Notes: generated from the sequence alone by a model not told the origin. A stretch of DNA of 64,000 bases from Eshraghiella sp045129695 (GCA_045129695.1 JBGVJZ010000002.1:1-64000), one strand, 5' to 3'. Positions 1 to 8,735 are shown, counted from the stretch's first letter. Translations and numbers: made by a program.

Positions 1-7
1 GTATCAG

Positions 8-81
8 AATAACTCCTTTCTTGGGTGAATGGTTTATAGTTTCTGGCAACTCTATTATACCATATCCAGTGAGGAGTTATT
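8..81. repeat. Long imperfect hairpin at window edge
   Basis: Ten-base perfect inverted arms (8-17 and 72-81, AATAACTCCT / AGGAGTTATT) enclose a second nested stem (ATGGTTTATAG against CTATTATACCAT). A T-rich stretch follows on the + strand (81-96). It could be a terminator for a gene lying upstream of the window or a structured leader; the window edge prevents a decision. Confidence 0.45.
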
Positions 82-170
82 TGTTTTTTATAGCAAAAAA
101 ATGTCGTATTAATGCGGCTTGTGGCGTTTCGCAAACGCCTAAATTAAAAAGTTGATAGAAAGGAGACGGT

Positions 171-210
171 ATATTTGTAAGTGACTGCCAAATGAGTCAA
201 TTACAATATA
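171..210 (+). promoter_or_regulatory. Hairpin just before the RBS of the lysozyme gene
   Basis: TTGTAAGTGACT (175-186) can pair with AGTCAATTACAA (195-206), 11 of 12 positions, with ATAT-type extension outside and an 8-base loop. The stem ends a few bases before the weak AAGGAAA ribosome site of the gene at 224. A better Shine-Dalgarno-like AAAGGAG (158-164) sits before the hairpin with no proper ORF behind it. A role in translational control is inference. A separate perfect 7-bp hairpin (GGCGTTT/AAACGCC) lies at 123-139. Confidence 0.4.
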
Positions 211-223
211 CAAGGAAATAGTA

Positions 224-1162
224 ATGGAAATAAACAAAAGCTATAATATGCTGTATGCATATCAAAAAACAAATGAATACAGCAATACAAATTCAACTAC
301 TGTAAGCAAGGCAGCAACAGGGGCAACAGAGATATCACAAGGTGTTATATATGAGCGGAAAAGTGCTTCGACTGTAGAATATGCTACATATTCCAGTACA
401 GGAACAATAAATGCTACATATAGTAATGTGACACTGTCATCCAACTATCTGATTCAGAATGCACTCAATAACCTTGGCTTCTATAATGGACCTACTGATG
501 GATATTTATCAAGTGACTTGTCTAAAAAGGCTATTAAAAATTTTCAGACGACATATGGTCTGACAGTAACAGGGGAAATGGATACTACAACTAAATCCGT
601 TTTGGAAGAAGCTTCTAATCTAAAGAGTAATGTACACCTTAGCGACGGAATGGCGAGTCTGGCGGCTAGTCTTTCTCTTGATGCAACACAGACGAGGAAT
701 CTGTCACGAATATGGGCATTCCTGAGAGTCGGAATGGGACTTACGGCAGCACAGGCATCAGGAGTGTTGGGAAATATATATGAAGAGTCTTTATTCTCTG
801 AGACAAATGCACAGGACAAATGTGGGTATGAAGGCAAGTATAATACAGAATATCAATATTCAACTACGGATAAAGTAGGATATGGTTTGTTACAGTGGAC
901 TTTTTCCTCTAGAAAACAGGGCTTGTTGGATCAGGCAGAAGAAATGGATTTATCTTATACAGACATAAATGCCCAGCTTGCTTATTTTAGAAGTGAAATG
1001 TGTGGTGAATTTGCAACTGTATGGAATCAAATTAAAAATACAGCTACTGCAGCGGAGGTTTCAGACATCTTTTTGAGAGAAATTGAGAATCCGGAGGTTA
1101 AGAATTATGACGAAAGACAAGATACTTCAAATACTATTTATGCACAGTTAAAGGAGGTCTAA
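224..1162 (+). CDS. Peptidoglycan-binding / phage-tail-type lysozyme protein
   Basis: A 312-residue protein with two recognisable parts. Residues about 74-130 resemble the peptidoglycan-binding type 1 fold (helical repeat with NALNNLGFYNGPTDG and the paired AIKNFQTTYGL). Residues about 160-308 resemble the phage tail lysozyme family: GNIYEESLF (183-191) matches the family's G-N-x3-E-S catalytic segment, so Glu188 is the likely acid, and GLLQWT (221-226) matches its G-L-x-Q-W-T motif. The first 70 residues are Ser/Thr/Tyr-rich and of low complexity. There is no signal peptide or membrane segment, so export would need another route (holin-like, lysis, or non-classical). The stop codon lies 4 bases before the next gene's ATG, whose ribosome site lies inside this gene, so the two are co-transcribed. 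A cell-wall hydrolase role is inferred from the domains. Confidence 0.75.
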   Translation: MEINKSYNMLYAYQKTNEYSNTNSTTVSKAATGATEISQGVIYERKSASTVEYATYSSTGTINATYSNVTLSSNYLIQNALNNLGFYNGPTDGYLSSDLSKKAIKNFQTTYGLTVTGEMDTTTKSVLEEASNLKSNVHLSDGMASLAASLSLDATQTRNLSRIWAFLRVGMGLTAAQASGVLGNIYEESLFSETNAQDKCGYEGKYNTEYQYSTTDKVGYGLLQWTFSSRKQGLLDQAEEMDLSYTDINAQLAYFRSEMCGEFATVWNQIKNTATAAEVSDIFLREIENPEVKNYDERQDTSNTIYAQLKEV

Positions 1163-1166
1163 TACC

Positions 1167-1928
1167 ATGAAAAGAATGAGCTTTACAATATTGTTTGCAG
1201 CCATAGCGTATTGTGCAATGGCATGTACAATACGGGTACCGGAGAGTACTGTTATGGAGACAACACTATCTCAGTCAACAGATGATGTAACAACGGAAGA
1301 CTCTGTACAACAGCCGACAACGGAAGATATAACAACTGAACAGAGTATTAAGGAAACAACAACAGAAAATACCATACAGGAAACAACACAGAAACCAGTC
1401 TTTGACCCGGAGGTTCCGGATAGTATAAAAAATATCGTTACGAACAATGGGGAATTCATTAACACGGGTAATGGCAGCGTAGTAACTAAGGATACATATA
1501 CAGTGATTGAAGATGTGGCTTATGAATATGTAAACTGGGAAGAATATGCAGTTATTGACTTTGATCAGGACGGTATTAATGAACTGATAGCAAATATTCA
1601 TCCGAATCAGGGGGGGAACAGGTATGTTGTATTTCACGAAGGAGATGGAATTGTATATGCATATCCGTTTGGCGTTCGTGCAATGTCACCGATTTATACG
1701 GATGGTACGATTAGTGGATCTTCAAGTGCCAGAGAGGGTACTATATATACTATATCGTTTGAAAATAATGTTATTAATAAGCGTATATTTGCACAATCCA
1801 AGGCGATGGGACCGGGCGATGAGAATGTAGAGTATTATTTGTATGATGAAGTGGTAACAAAAGAAGAATATTTCGAATTTATGAGAAGACAAAATGCTAA
1901 GGAACAAATAGAATGGATGGAGTTTTAG
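1167..1928 (+). CDS. Putative surface lipoprotein with Thr-rich linker
   Basis: A 253-residue predicted lipoprotein. The N-terminus is a short signal peptide ending in a lipobox-like Ala-Met-Ala-Cys, which places the lipidated residue at Cys20. Residues about 24-75 form a Thr/Glu/Gln-rich linker with repeated T-T-E units. The remaining globular part contains DFDQDGINEL, an EF-hand/FG-GAP-like Asp-rich loop common in secreted Firmicutes proteins that report measured values. The start is supported by AAGGAGG at 1151-1157. It follows the lysozyme gene in the same unit, so a cell-surface role linked to wall turnover is plausible. The globular domain matches no family that I can name. Confidence 0.7.
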   Translation: MKRMSFTILFAAIAYCAMACTIRVPESTVMETTLSQSTDDVTTEDSVQQPTTEDITTEQSIKETTTENTIQETTQKPVFDPEVPDSIKNIVTNNGEFINTGNGSVVTKDTYTVIEDVAYEYVNWEEYAVIDFDQDGINELIANIHPNQGGNRYVVFHEGDGIVYAYPFGVRAMSPIYTDGTISGSSSAREGTIYTISFENNVINKRIFAQSKAMGPGDENVEYYLYDEVVTKEEYFEFMRRQNAKEQIEWMEF

Positions 1929-1947
1929 ATTAGGAGAATATTTTATC

Positions 1948-2058
1948 GTGCACTCGCCATGTACATTTACACTAAATTCACCGTATAAGATGTCCAATGA
2001 TAGTAATTATCAATACCTATCGTTGGATGAAAAATACTACAGGAGTTTAATGAAATAA
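1948..2058 (+). CDS. Possible 36-aa ORF or gene remnant
   Basis: A GTG-started frame of 36 codons with AGGAG at 1932-1936. It is polar and Tyr-rich and its composition looks protein-like (ends NYQYLSLDEKYYRSLMK). It could be a short peptide or the tail of a decayed gene. It also overlaps a hairpin (TCCAATGATAG / CTATCGTTGGA, about 1991-2024), which weakens the coding case. Confidence 0.2.
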   Translation: MHSPCTFTLNSPYKMSNDSNYQYLSLDEKYYRSLMK

Positions 2059-2070
2059 GAAGTGTATATT

Positions 2071-2212
2071 AGTGGCGTACACAGAGTATTTGCATGGTGG
2101 GACATTTGCGATGGTCGGTACTTAGATGACGTTTTTTGTCATCTTATGTACCGCTACCAATCGCAACTAACGCGAGTGTGTCCCACAATGCAAATACTCT
2201 GTGTACGACACT
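2071..2212. repeat. 142-bp palindromic element
   Basis: Nearly the whole segment folds back on itself. Outer arms AGTGGCGTAC / GTACGACACT, then about 28 bases (ACAGAGTATTTGCATGGTGG against its complement) with one mismatch, then a looser inner stem, ending in GATGAC-GTTTTTT-GTCATC at 2125-2143. A roughly 12-base bulge is present in the right arm near 2166-2177. The frame open across it (2062-2313) reads through both palindromic elements and is not credible as a gene. Confidence 0.8.
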
Positions 2213-2240
2213 TTAGGCACTTATTACTTCAAATTTGTAG

Positions 2241-2372
2241 TGAGCCATGCCGACAGACTCGCAACCTTCGGTTACTCGTTGCCGCGGCGTTCGCCGTATA
2301 TGTCTTCGCATGAATATGTCTGCATGTGAGCAAGCTCCCGGCAGCCAATTCTGCGAATCCATGCATGGCTCA
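2241..2372 (+). repeat. 132-bp structured repeat, copy 1
   Basis: The ends are a perfect inverted pair, TGAGCCATGC and GCATGGCTCA. Inside lie a small CGGC-GTTC-GCCG hairpin and a stem formed by 2305-2323 and 2341-2357 whose loop carries TGTGAGCAAGCTCCC. Copy 2 (62601-62732, opposite strand) is identical at about 126 of 132 positions, and copy 3 (63067-63199) shares the 5' half, the ends and the loop. Similarity to copy 2 continues about 12 bases past the right end (ATTGCTCRCACA). No ORF is evident. Confidence 0.85.
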
Positions 2373-2388
2373 TTGCTCGCACAATTTA

Positions 2389-2418
2389 TTGACATTTCTA
2401 AATCTTCTGTGTTATAAT
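2389..2418 (+). promoter_or_regulatory. Sigma-A promoter of tig
   Basis: TTGACA (2389-2394), an 18-base spacer and TATAAT (2413-2418). It begins 17 bases after the end of the 132-bp repeat and is placed to drive the trigger factor/Clp/Lon genes. Confidence 0.75.
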
Positions 2419-2482
2419 GACCGATATGTGACCATTTAGGTAGTGAAAAGGGTCTTTCATCGCAAGGAGGAAATATTAAAAA

Positions 2483-3769
2483 ATGAGTTTTACAGTAGAA
2501 AATTTAGAGAACAATATGGCAAAGCTTACAATTGAAGTGTCAGCAGATGAGTTTGAAAAAGCACTTCAGGGTGCTTATGAGAAGAATAAAGGCAAGATTG
2601 CCGTTAACGGATTCAGAAAGGGTAAAGTACCTCGTCAGATGGTAGAGAAAATTTACGGTGCAGGAATTTTCTATGAAGATGCAGCTAATGCATTGATTCC
2701 GGGAGAATACGCTAAGGCAGCAGCGGAGAGCAAGCTTGATATTGTTTCACAGCCTGAGATTGATGTTGTTCAGATTGAGAAGGGCAAGAACTTTATTTTT
2801 ACGGCAGAAGTTGCATTAAAGCCTGAGGTTACCCTTGGTGAATATCTTGGAGTTGAAATCGAGAAGGTAGAAGCAAAGGTAACTGCTGATGATGTTAAGG
2901 CTGAACTTGAGAAGGTAAGGGATCAGAACTCAAGACTTGTTAGTGTTACTACAAGAGGAGTTAAGGACAAAGACCAGACAATCATTGATTTTGAGGGATT
3001 TGTTGACGGAGTTCCTTTTGAAGGCGGAAAAGGTGAGGACTATTCGTTAGTAATTGGTTCTCATTCATTTATCGATAACTTTGAAGAGCAGTTAATTGGT
3101 GCTAAGATTGGTAAAGAGGTAGAAGTTAACGTGACATTCCCGGAAGATTACCATGCAGAAGCACTTGCAGGAAAGCCTGCTTTATTTAAGGTAACAGTTA
3201 AAGAGATTAAGGTTAAAGAACTTCCAAAGCTGGATGATGATTTTGCAAAGGATGTTTCGGAATTTGAGACACTTGCTGATTATAAAGCTGATATTAAGGC
3301 AAAACTTACAGAACAGAAGAAGGATGCAGCTGCTAAAGAGAGACAGTCAAAGGCTGTAGCTAAGGCTGTTGAGAACGCAACAATGGTAATTCCTGAGGCT
3401 ATGATTAAGACTCAGGCTAACAGAATTGCTGATGATTTCGTTCAGAGATTACAGCAGCAGGGACTTTCTTTTGATATGTATTTACAGTATACCGGTGCAA
3501 CTCCTGATAAATTCATCGAAAGCCTTAAGCCTGAAGCAGAAGCAAGAATTAAGAACAGCCTTGTTCTTGAAGCAATTGCAGCAGCAGAGAAGATTACAGC
3601 ATCTGATAAGGATTTAGATGAAGAAATCGAGAAGATGGCACAGATGTACCAGATGGAAGTTGATAAGCTCAAAGAGTTTATGGGTGATGTTGAGAAAGAA
3701 CAGATAAAGGCTGATATCGCTATTCAGAAGGCAGCAGAGTTAGTTGCTAAGAAAGCAGTAGAGAAATAA
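2483..3769 (+). CDS. tig: Trigger factor
   Basis: Ribosome-associated chaperone and peptidyl-prolyl isomerase that meets nascent chains at the exit tunnel. At 428 residues it has the family's normal length and architecture. The N-terminal ribosome-binding domain contains the signature loop G-F-R-K-G-K at about residues 43-48. An FKBP-type PPIase domain follows at roughly 150-245 (V-T-x-R-G-x-K, E-G-F-x-D, F-P-E-D-Y-H). The C-terminal part is the helical chaperone arms. AAGGAGG at 2464-2470 sets the start. It heads a run with clpP, clpX and lon, the usual clostridial order, joining folding of new proteins with ATP-dependent proteolysis. Confidence 0.97.
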   Translation: MSFTVENLENNMAKLTIEVSADEFEKALQGAYEKNKGKIAVNGFRKGKVPRQMVEKIYGAGIFYEDAANALIPGEYAKAAAESKLDIVSQPEIDVVQIEKGKNFIFTAEVALKPEVTLGEYLGVEIEKVEAKVTADDVKAELEKVRDQNSRLVSVTTRGVKDKDQTIIDFEGFVDGVPFEGGKGEDYSLVIGSHSFIDNFEEQLIGAKIGKEVEVNVTFPEDYHAEALAGKPALFKVTVKEIKVKELPKLDDDFAKDVSEFETLADYKADIKAKLTEQKKDAAAKERQSKAVAKAVENATMVIPEAMIKTQANRIADDFVQRLQQQGLSFDMYLQYTGATPDKFIESLKPEAEARIKNSLVLEAIAAAEKITASDKDLDEEIEKMAQMYQMEVDKLKEFMGDVEKEQIKADIAIQKAAELVAKKAVEK

Positions 3770-3804
3770 TCAGGTTCTATTTGAATTATGGAGGTAATAA
3801 GAAT

Positions 3805-4389
3805 ATGAGTTTTATGCCTTATGTTGTTGAACAGACAAGTCGTGGAGAACGTTCCTATGACATTTATTCCAGATTGTTAAAGGAGAGAATTATTTTCCTT
3901 GGAGAAGAGGTTAATGACACAACTGCCAGCCTTGTTGTTGCACAGTTGCTTTTCTTAGAGTCAGAAGACCCTGGTAAGGATATTTCTCTTTACATTAACA
4001 GTCCCGGTGGTTCTGTTACAGCCGGTATGGCAATTTATGATACCATGAAATACATTAAATGCGATGTATCAACCATTTGTATTGGTATGGCTGCCAGCAT
4101 GGGAGCATTCCTTCTTGCAGGCGGAACCAAGGGCAAGAGATTCGCTCTTCCAAATGCTGAGATTATGATTCACCAGCCAAGCGGTGGAGCTAAAGGTATG
4201 GCATCTGACATACAGATTGTGGCAGAGGAGATTCTTAAGACCAAGGCTAAATTAAATGCCATTCTTGCTGAGAATACAGGAAGAACAATCGAAGAGATTG
4301 CAAGGGATACAGACAGAGACAATTATATGTCTGCTGCAGAAGCAGTTGAGTATGGCATTATTGACAAAGTTGTAGAGAAAAGAGCATAG
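3805..4389 (+). CDS. clpP: ATP-dependent Clp protease proteolytic subunit
   Basis: Serine peptidase that forms the tetradecameric proteolytic chamber used by ClpX. The product is 194 residues. The catalytic triad is visible: Ser98 in GMAASMGA, His123 in MIHQP and Asp172 in RDNYMS. The oxyanion segment SPGGSV is at 66-71. I chose ATG 3805 because GGAGG (3790-3794) is correctly spaced from it; a TTG at 3781 would extend the frame by eight residues but has no ribosome site. A short propeptide is normal for the family. It lies 35 bases after tig and before clpX. Confidence 0.97.
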   Translation: MSFMPYVVEQTSRGERSYDIYSRLLKERIIFLGEEVNDTTASLVVAQLLFLESEDPGKDISLYINSPGGSVTAGMAIYDTMKYIKCDVSTICIGMAASMGAFLLAGGTKGKRFALPNAEIMIHQPSGGAKGMASDIQIVAEEILKTKAKLNAILAENTGRTIEEIARDTDRDNYMSAAEAVEYGIIDKVVEKRA

Positions 4390-4412
4390 TTTGTGACAAG
4401 AGTCATAAAAGT

Positions 4413-4459
4413 GGACTTATCTGATTAATAAAGCATTGCTTAATTAGTTGGATAGGTCC
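4413..4459 (+). other. Intergenic hairpin between clpP and clpX
   Basis: GGACTTATC and the ATTAA-rich inner stem pair imperfectly with TTAATTAG and GGATAGGTCC. The tail (GTATGTTATTTT) is only moderately T-rich. It may be a weak terminator or an mRNA-processing or stability stem that separates expression of clpP from clpX. Confidence 0.45.
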
Positions 4460-4506
4460 GTATGTTATTTTACAGTTAAATTTATATTATATCAGGAGGT
4501 AGCACT

Positions 4507-5826
4507 TTGGCAGGAAGAAAAGACACGGAACATTGTGTGTGCTCGTTTTGTGGTAAGGATAAAAATCAGGTAAAAACCTTAATTGCCGGACCGGGAAATG
4601 TTTTTATCTGTGATGAATGTATTGATGTGTGTAATGATATTATCGGTAATGAGGTAATGGACGGAGAATTCATTGAAGGGGGCCTGAATGGAGATACAGA
4701 CATCAATCTTTTGAAACCAATGGAAATCAAAGAATTATTGGATGAATATGTTGTCGGTCAGGATGATGCAAAGAAAGTTCTGGCTGTTTCAGTATATAAT
4801 CATTATAAAAGAGTTTTGGCAGGAGCAGGGGATGATGATGGAATAGAGCTTCAGAAGAGTAATATCCTTATGCTTGGACCAACAGGCTCAGGTAAGACAT
4901 ATCTTGCACAGACACTTGCAAAAATTTTAAATGTACCTTTTGCAATTGCAGACGCCACAACTCTTACAGAGGCAGGATATGTAGGTGAAGATGTTGAAAA
5001 TATCCTTCTTAAGCTTATACAGGCGGCAGATTATGATATTGCCAAAGCTGAAAGAGGAATTATTTATATTGATGAAATAGATAAGATTACCAAGAAATCA
5101 GAGAATGTGTCAATCACCAGAGATGTTTCAGGCGAAGGTGTACAGCAGGCACTTCTTAAGATTCTTGAGGGTACAGAGGCATCCGTACCGCCACAGGGTG
5201 GAAGAAAGCATCCGCAGCAGGAGTTGATTCCTATTAACACCACCAATATTTTATTTATTTGTGGTGGAGCATTTGACGGACTTGAAAAGATTATTGAAAA
5301 AAGAATGGATCAGAAGTCAATCGGTTTTAATGCAGAAATAGCTAATAAAACAGAGGAAAATGTCGGAGAACTTTTCCGTAAGGTACTTCCACAGGATTTG
5401 GTTAAATTCGGACTTATTCCTGAGTTCGTGGGACGTGTCCCTGTTACAGTATCTCTGGATTTGCTTGATGAGGAAGCACTGGTAAATATTCTTACCAAGC
5501 CTAAGAATGCGTTAGTTAAACAGTATCAGAAACTTTTTGCTTATGATGAGGTTGAACTTTCTGTAACACCGGAAGCAGTAGTTGCGGTTGCCAAGAAGAG
5601 TCTGGAGCGTAAAACAGGTGCGAGAGGCCTTCGTTCAATCATGGAAAAAGCAATGATGGAGGTAATGTATAGAATTCCGTCAGATGATACAATTGCAAAA
5701 TGTATTATAACAGAAGAAGTTATTAGTAATAATGCTGAGCCTGTTCTTGAGTACCGTACAGACAGACTTGATGGCCGAAAACCAGTTACACATAAGATAG
5801 AGAAGAATAATGGAGAGAGTGCATGA
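4507..5826 (+). CDS. clpX: ATP-dependent protease ATP-binding subunit ClpX
   Basis: AAA+ unfoldase that recognises tagged substrates and feeds ClpP. The 439-residue protein starts at TTG 4507, placed by AGGAGG at 4494-4499. The N-terminal zinc-binding domain has Cys12, Cys15, Cys35 and Cys38 (CSFC and CDEC). Walker A is GPTGSGKT (124-131) and Walker B is IIYIDEID (185-192). The IGF loop that docks on ClpP is present as S-I-G-F in the middle of the protein. The last codons overlap the ATG of lon (ATGA), so the two are translationally coupled. Confidence 0.97.
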   Translation: MAGRKDTEHCVCSFCGKDKNQVKTLIAGPGNVFICDECIDVCNDIIGNEVMDGEFIEGGLNGDTDINLLKPMEIKELLDEYVVGQDDAKKVLAVSVYNHYKRVLAGAGDDDGIELQKSNILMLGPTGSGKTYLAQTLAKILNVPFAIADATTLTEAGYVGEDVENILLKLIQAADYDIAKAERGIIYIDEIDKITKKSENVSITRDVSGEGVQQALLKILEGTEASVPPQGGRKHPQQELIPINTTNILFICGGAFDGLEKIIEKRMDQKSIGFNAEIANKTEENVGELFRKVLPQDLVKFGLIPEFVGRVPVTVSLDLLDEEALVNILTKPKNALVKQYQKLFAYDEVELSVTPEAVVAVAKKSLERKTGARGLRSIMEKAMMEVMYRIPSDDTIAKCIITEEVISNNAEPVLEYRTDRLDGRKPVTHKIEKNNGESA

Positions 5827-8138
5827 GTGAGTTAATTAAAGGCTTACCAATCATTGCTCTTAGAGGAATGACCATACTACCATATATGGTCATTCATTTT
5901 GATGTAAGTCGTAAAAAATCCATTAATAGTGTGGAATATTCAATTAAAAACGGACAGAAAATTTTCCTTGTAGCACAGAAGGATCCTGACGAAACCAATC
6001 CGGGAAGAGAAGGTATCTTTTCCATAGGAACAATCTGCGAAATTAAACAGGTTGTTAAGATGCCCGGCGGACTTATGAGGGTGCTTGTAAGAGGACTTGA
6101 TAAAGCTTCTTTGGAAGAATTTTGCGAAGACGGCAGAATGCTTACAGGAGATGTAATACCATATAAAAGTGTGGAAGCATTGTATCCTCCAGAGGAAATT
6201 GATGCAAGAAAATATTATTTAAAAGAACTTCTTGCCAGACTGTATGTGGAAGCTGACAGAACCCAGGGAGAGAACCTGACAAGGCTTGAGAAAATTACAG
6301 GACTTGATGAACTTATCTATAAAGCTGTAAGCGACAGCACAATGGATTTTGAAAAAAGGCAGGAAGTCCTTGAAATAGAAGACTTATTTGAGAGATATGA
6401 TTATGCTTGTGACATTATTGCCAGTGAGATAGATATAGCTTCCATTAAAAAGGATTTGGCAGACAATGTTAAGAAACGCGTTGAAAAGAATCAAAAAGAG
6501 TACGTTTTACGGGAGCAGATTCATGCAATCCGTGAAGAGCTTGGTGATAAGGATTCTGAATCCGAGGCAGAAGAATTTAAGGAAGCAGTAGCAAAACTGG
6601 ATGCACCTGAAGAAGTAACGATTAAGCTGATGAAGGAGATAAAGCATTTTGAAAATCTTTCTTCCGGTTCATCAGAATCCGCAGTTGTAAGAACCTATAT
6701 AGAGACCATGTTGGAGCTGCCATGGAATACAGTCTCCAGGGATAATCTTGATATAGCCAAGTCGGAGAAAATACTCGAAAAGGATCATTATGGACTTACA
6801 AAAGTTAAAGAGCGAATTGCAGAATTTCTTGCAGTTCGTGCACTTAATCCAACAGGGGACGCACCGGTTATATGTCTTGTTGGACCACCGGGAACAGGTA
6901 AAACCTCGATTGCAGCATCAATTGCAAGAGCAATGAACCGCAAATATGTCAGAGTATGCCTTGGAGGAGTGAGGGATGAAGCAGAGATTCGCGGACACAG
7001 GAAAACCTATGTGGGTGCAATGCCGGGAAGAATTATTACAGGACTTAAGCAGGCAGGCGTTGCCAATCCGCTTATGCTTCTGGACGAGGTTGATAAGGTT
7101 GGCAAAGATTCCAGAGGCGATACAGCATCTGCTTTGCTGGAAATACTTGATGGAGAACAGAATGTTGCTTTTCGTGATCACTATATAGAGGTGCCGGTTG
7201 ATTTGTCCAAAGTACTTTTCGTGGCCACTGCCAATGATATTTCAACAATTCCTAAACCACTTCTGGACAGAATGGAAGTAATTGAAATCAACAGCTATAC
7301 ACAGGTTGAAAAATTTCATATTGCCAAGAAATATCTTGTTCCAAAGCAGAAGGATAAGAATGGTATACCTAAGAAACAGCTTGCTTTTACAGATGAGGCA
7401 CTTAAGAATATAATTTCACAGTATACAAGAGAAGCCGGTGTAAGAAACCTTGAGCGTTGTATTGCCAAGGTATGCCGTAAGGCTGCCAGGGATATGGTAG
7501 CCGGTAATGATGATGTGCACAAAATAACGGCACGCAACCTTAAGGACTATCTTGGAATTCCAAGATATGACAAAGAAGAAGTCAAAGATAAGGATGAGGT
7601 TGGTATTGTTAAAGGTCTTGCATGGACTGCGGTTGGTGGAACAACACTTGATGTGGAAGCCTGTATAATGCCCGGCAAGGGCAAGCTGATACTTACCGGA
7701 CAGCTTGGTGATGTAATGAAGGAATCTGCCTCAGTAGCGTTGGGATATATTCGCAGCAGGGCTTCAGACTATGGAATAGAAAAAAATGTTTTTGAAGAAA
7801 ACGATATACAGATTCATCTTCCTGAGGGTGCTACACCTAAGGATGGTCCGTCAGCAGGAATAACAATGACACTTGCAATGTTATCTGCAATCACCGGAAG
7901 GAAAATATGGCATGATGTAGCAATGACAGGCGAGATAACTCTTCATGGTAAAGTACTTCCTATAGGAGGACTTAAGGAAAAAATCCTGGCAGCCGGACTT
8001 GCCGGAATACATAATATTATAATTCCTGACAAGAATCAGAAGGATTTGGATGAAATTGAAACTGAGATTACAGAGGGCTTAAACATAACTCCTGTGAAAA
8101 CAATGGATGAAGTAGTTAAACTTGCACTAAGAAAGTAG
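5823..8138 (+). CDS. lon: ATP-dependent protease Lon (LonA type)
   Basis: Cytosolic AAA+ serine protease that degrades misfolded and regulatory proteins. The 771-residue chain has the LonA order: N-terminal substrate domain (about 1-205), coiled coil, AAA+ module with GPPGTGKT (354-361) and Walker B LMLLDEVD (417-424), and the C-terminal protease domain. The catalytic dyad is Ser677 in PKDGPSAG and Lys720 in GGLKEK, 43 residues apart as in the E. coli enzyme. It is soluble, lacking the membrane anchor of LonB. It overlaps clpX by 4 bases and is followed 10 bases later by ysxC. Confidence 0.97.
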   Translation: MSELIKGLPIIALRGMTILPYMVIHFDVSRKKSINSVEYSIKNGQKIFLVAQKDPDETNPGREGIFSIGTICEIKQVVKMPGGLMRVLVRGLDKASLEEFCEDGRMLTGDVIPYKSVEALYPPEEIDARKYYLKELLARLYVEADRTQGENLTRLEKITGLDELIYKAVSDSTMDFEKRQEVLEIEDLFERYDYACDIIASEIDIASIKKDLADNVKKRVEKNQKEYVLREQIHAIREELGDKDSESEAEEFKEAVAKLDAPEEVTIKLMKEIKHFENLSSGSSESAVVRTYIETMLELPWNTVSRDNLDIAKSEKILEKDHYGLTKVKERIAEFLAVRALNPTGDAPVICLVGPPGTGKTSIAASIARAMNRKYVRVCLGGVRDEAEIRGHRKTYVGAMPGRIITGLKQAGVANPLMLLDEVDKVGKDSRGDTASALLEILDGEQNVAFRDHYIEVPVDLSKVLFVATANDISTIPKPLLDRMEVIEINSYTQVEKFHIAKKYLVPKQKDKNGIPKKQLAFTDEALKNIISQYTREAGVRNLERCIAKVCRKAARDMVAGNDDVHKITARNLKDYLGIPRYDKEEVKDKDEVGIVKGLAWTAVGGTTLDVEACIMPGKGKLILTGQLGDVMKESASVALGYIRSRASDYGIEKNVFEENDIQIHLPEGATPKDGPSAGITMTLAMLSAITGRKIWHDVAMTGEITLHGKVLPIGGLKEKILAAGLAGIHNIIIPDKNQKDLDEIETEITEGLNITPVKTMDEVVKLALRK

Positions 8139-8148
8139 AAGGTGTCTT

Positions 8149-8733
8149 ATGGTAATAAAATCAGTTAATCTTGAAACTGTATGTGGTATAACAAGCATTC
8201 TCCCGGAAAATACTCTTCCGGAGATTGCTTTTGCCGGCAAATCAAATGTTGGTAAGTCATCGATGATTAATGCATTAATGAACAGAAAATCATATGCAAA
8301 GACCTCATCGCAGCCGGGTAAAACACAGACAATTAATTTTTATAATATTAATAACGTTTTTTACTGTGTAGATCTTCCGGGCTACGGCTACGCTAAGACT
8401 TCAGAGGAGACAAGGGCAAAATGGGGTAAAATGATTGAAAGATACCTTAATAAATCTAAACAGCTTAAGCAAGTGTTTCTGTTAATAGATATTCGTCACA
8501 AACCCTCTGCCAACGACAGACTGATGTATGAATGGATTGTATATCAGGGATATACCCCGATAATCATTGCAACCAAGCTGGATAAAATTAACCGAAGCCA
8601 GATTCAGAAACAGGTCAAAATAGTAAAAGAAGGGCTTGGCCTTCCAAAAGACGGAACCGTAATTCCATTTTCGTCATTGACCAAGCAGGGCTTAGAACAG
8701 ATATGGGAAATTATTGATGGTATGGTATTATAA
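8149..8733 (+). CDS. ysxC: Ribosome biogenesis GTPase YsxC/YihA (EngB)
   Basis: TRAFAC GTPase needed for maturation of the large ribosomal subunit. The 194-residue protein contains G1 GKSNVGKS (30-37), G3 DLPG (75-78) and G4 TKLD (142-145), and ends with an SSLTKQG segment corresponding to G5. The start is ATG 8149 after AAGGTG. Placement directly after lon is the common clostridial arrangement. It converges tail-to-tail with the DUF4364 gene with only two bases between the stop codons. Confidence 0.95.
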   Translation: MVIKSVNLETVCGITSILPENTLPEIAFAGKSNVGKSSMINALMNRKSYAKTSSQPGKTQTINFYNINNVFYCVDLPGYGYAKTSEETRAKWGKMIERYLNKSKQLKQVFLLIDIRHKPSANDRLMYEWIVYQGYTPIIIATKLDKINRSQIQKQVKIVKEGLGLPKDGTVIPFSSLTKQGLEQIWEIIDGMVL

Positions 8734-8735
8734 AA

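Noticed and set aside
2062..2313. 83-codon open frame across the palindromic elements
   Set aside because: It reads straight through two hairpin elements, has no ribosome site and an unnatural composition; the DNA structure explains the open frame.
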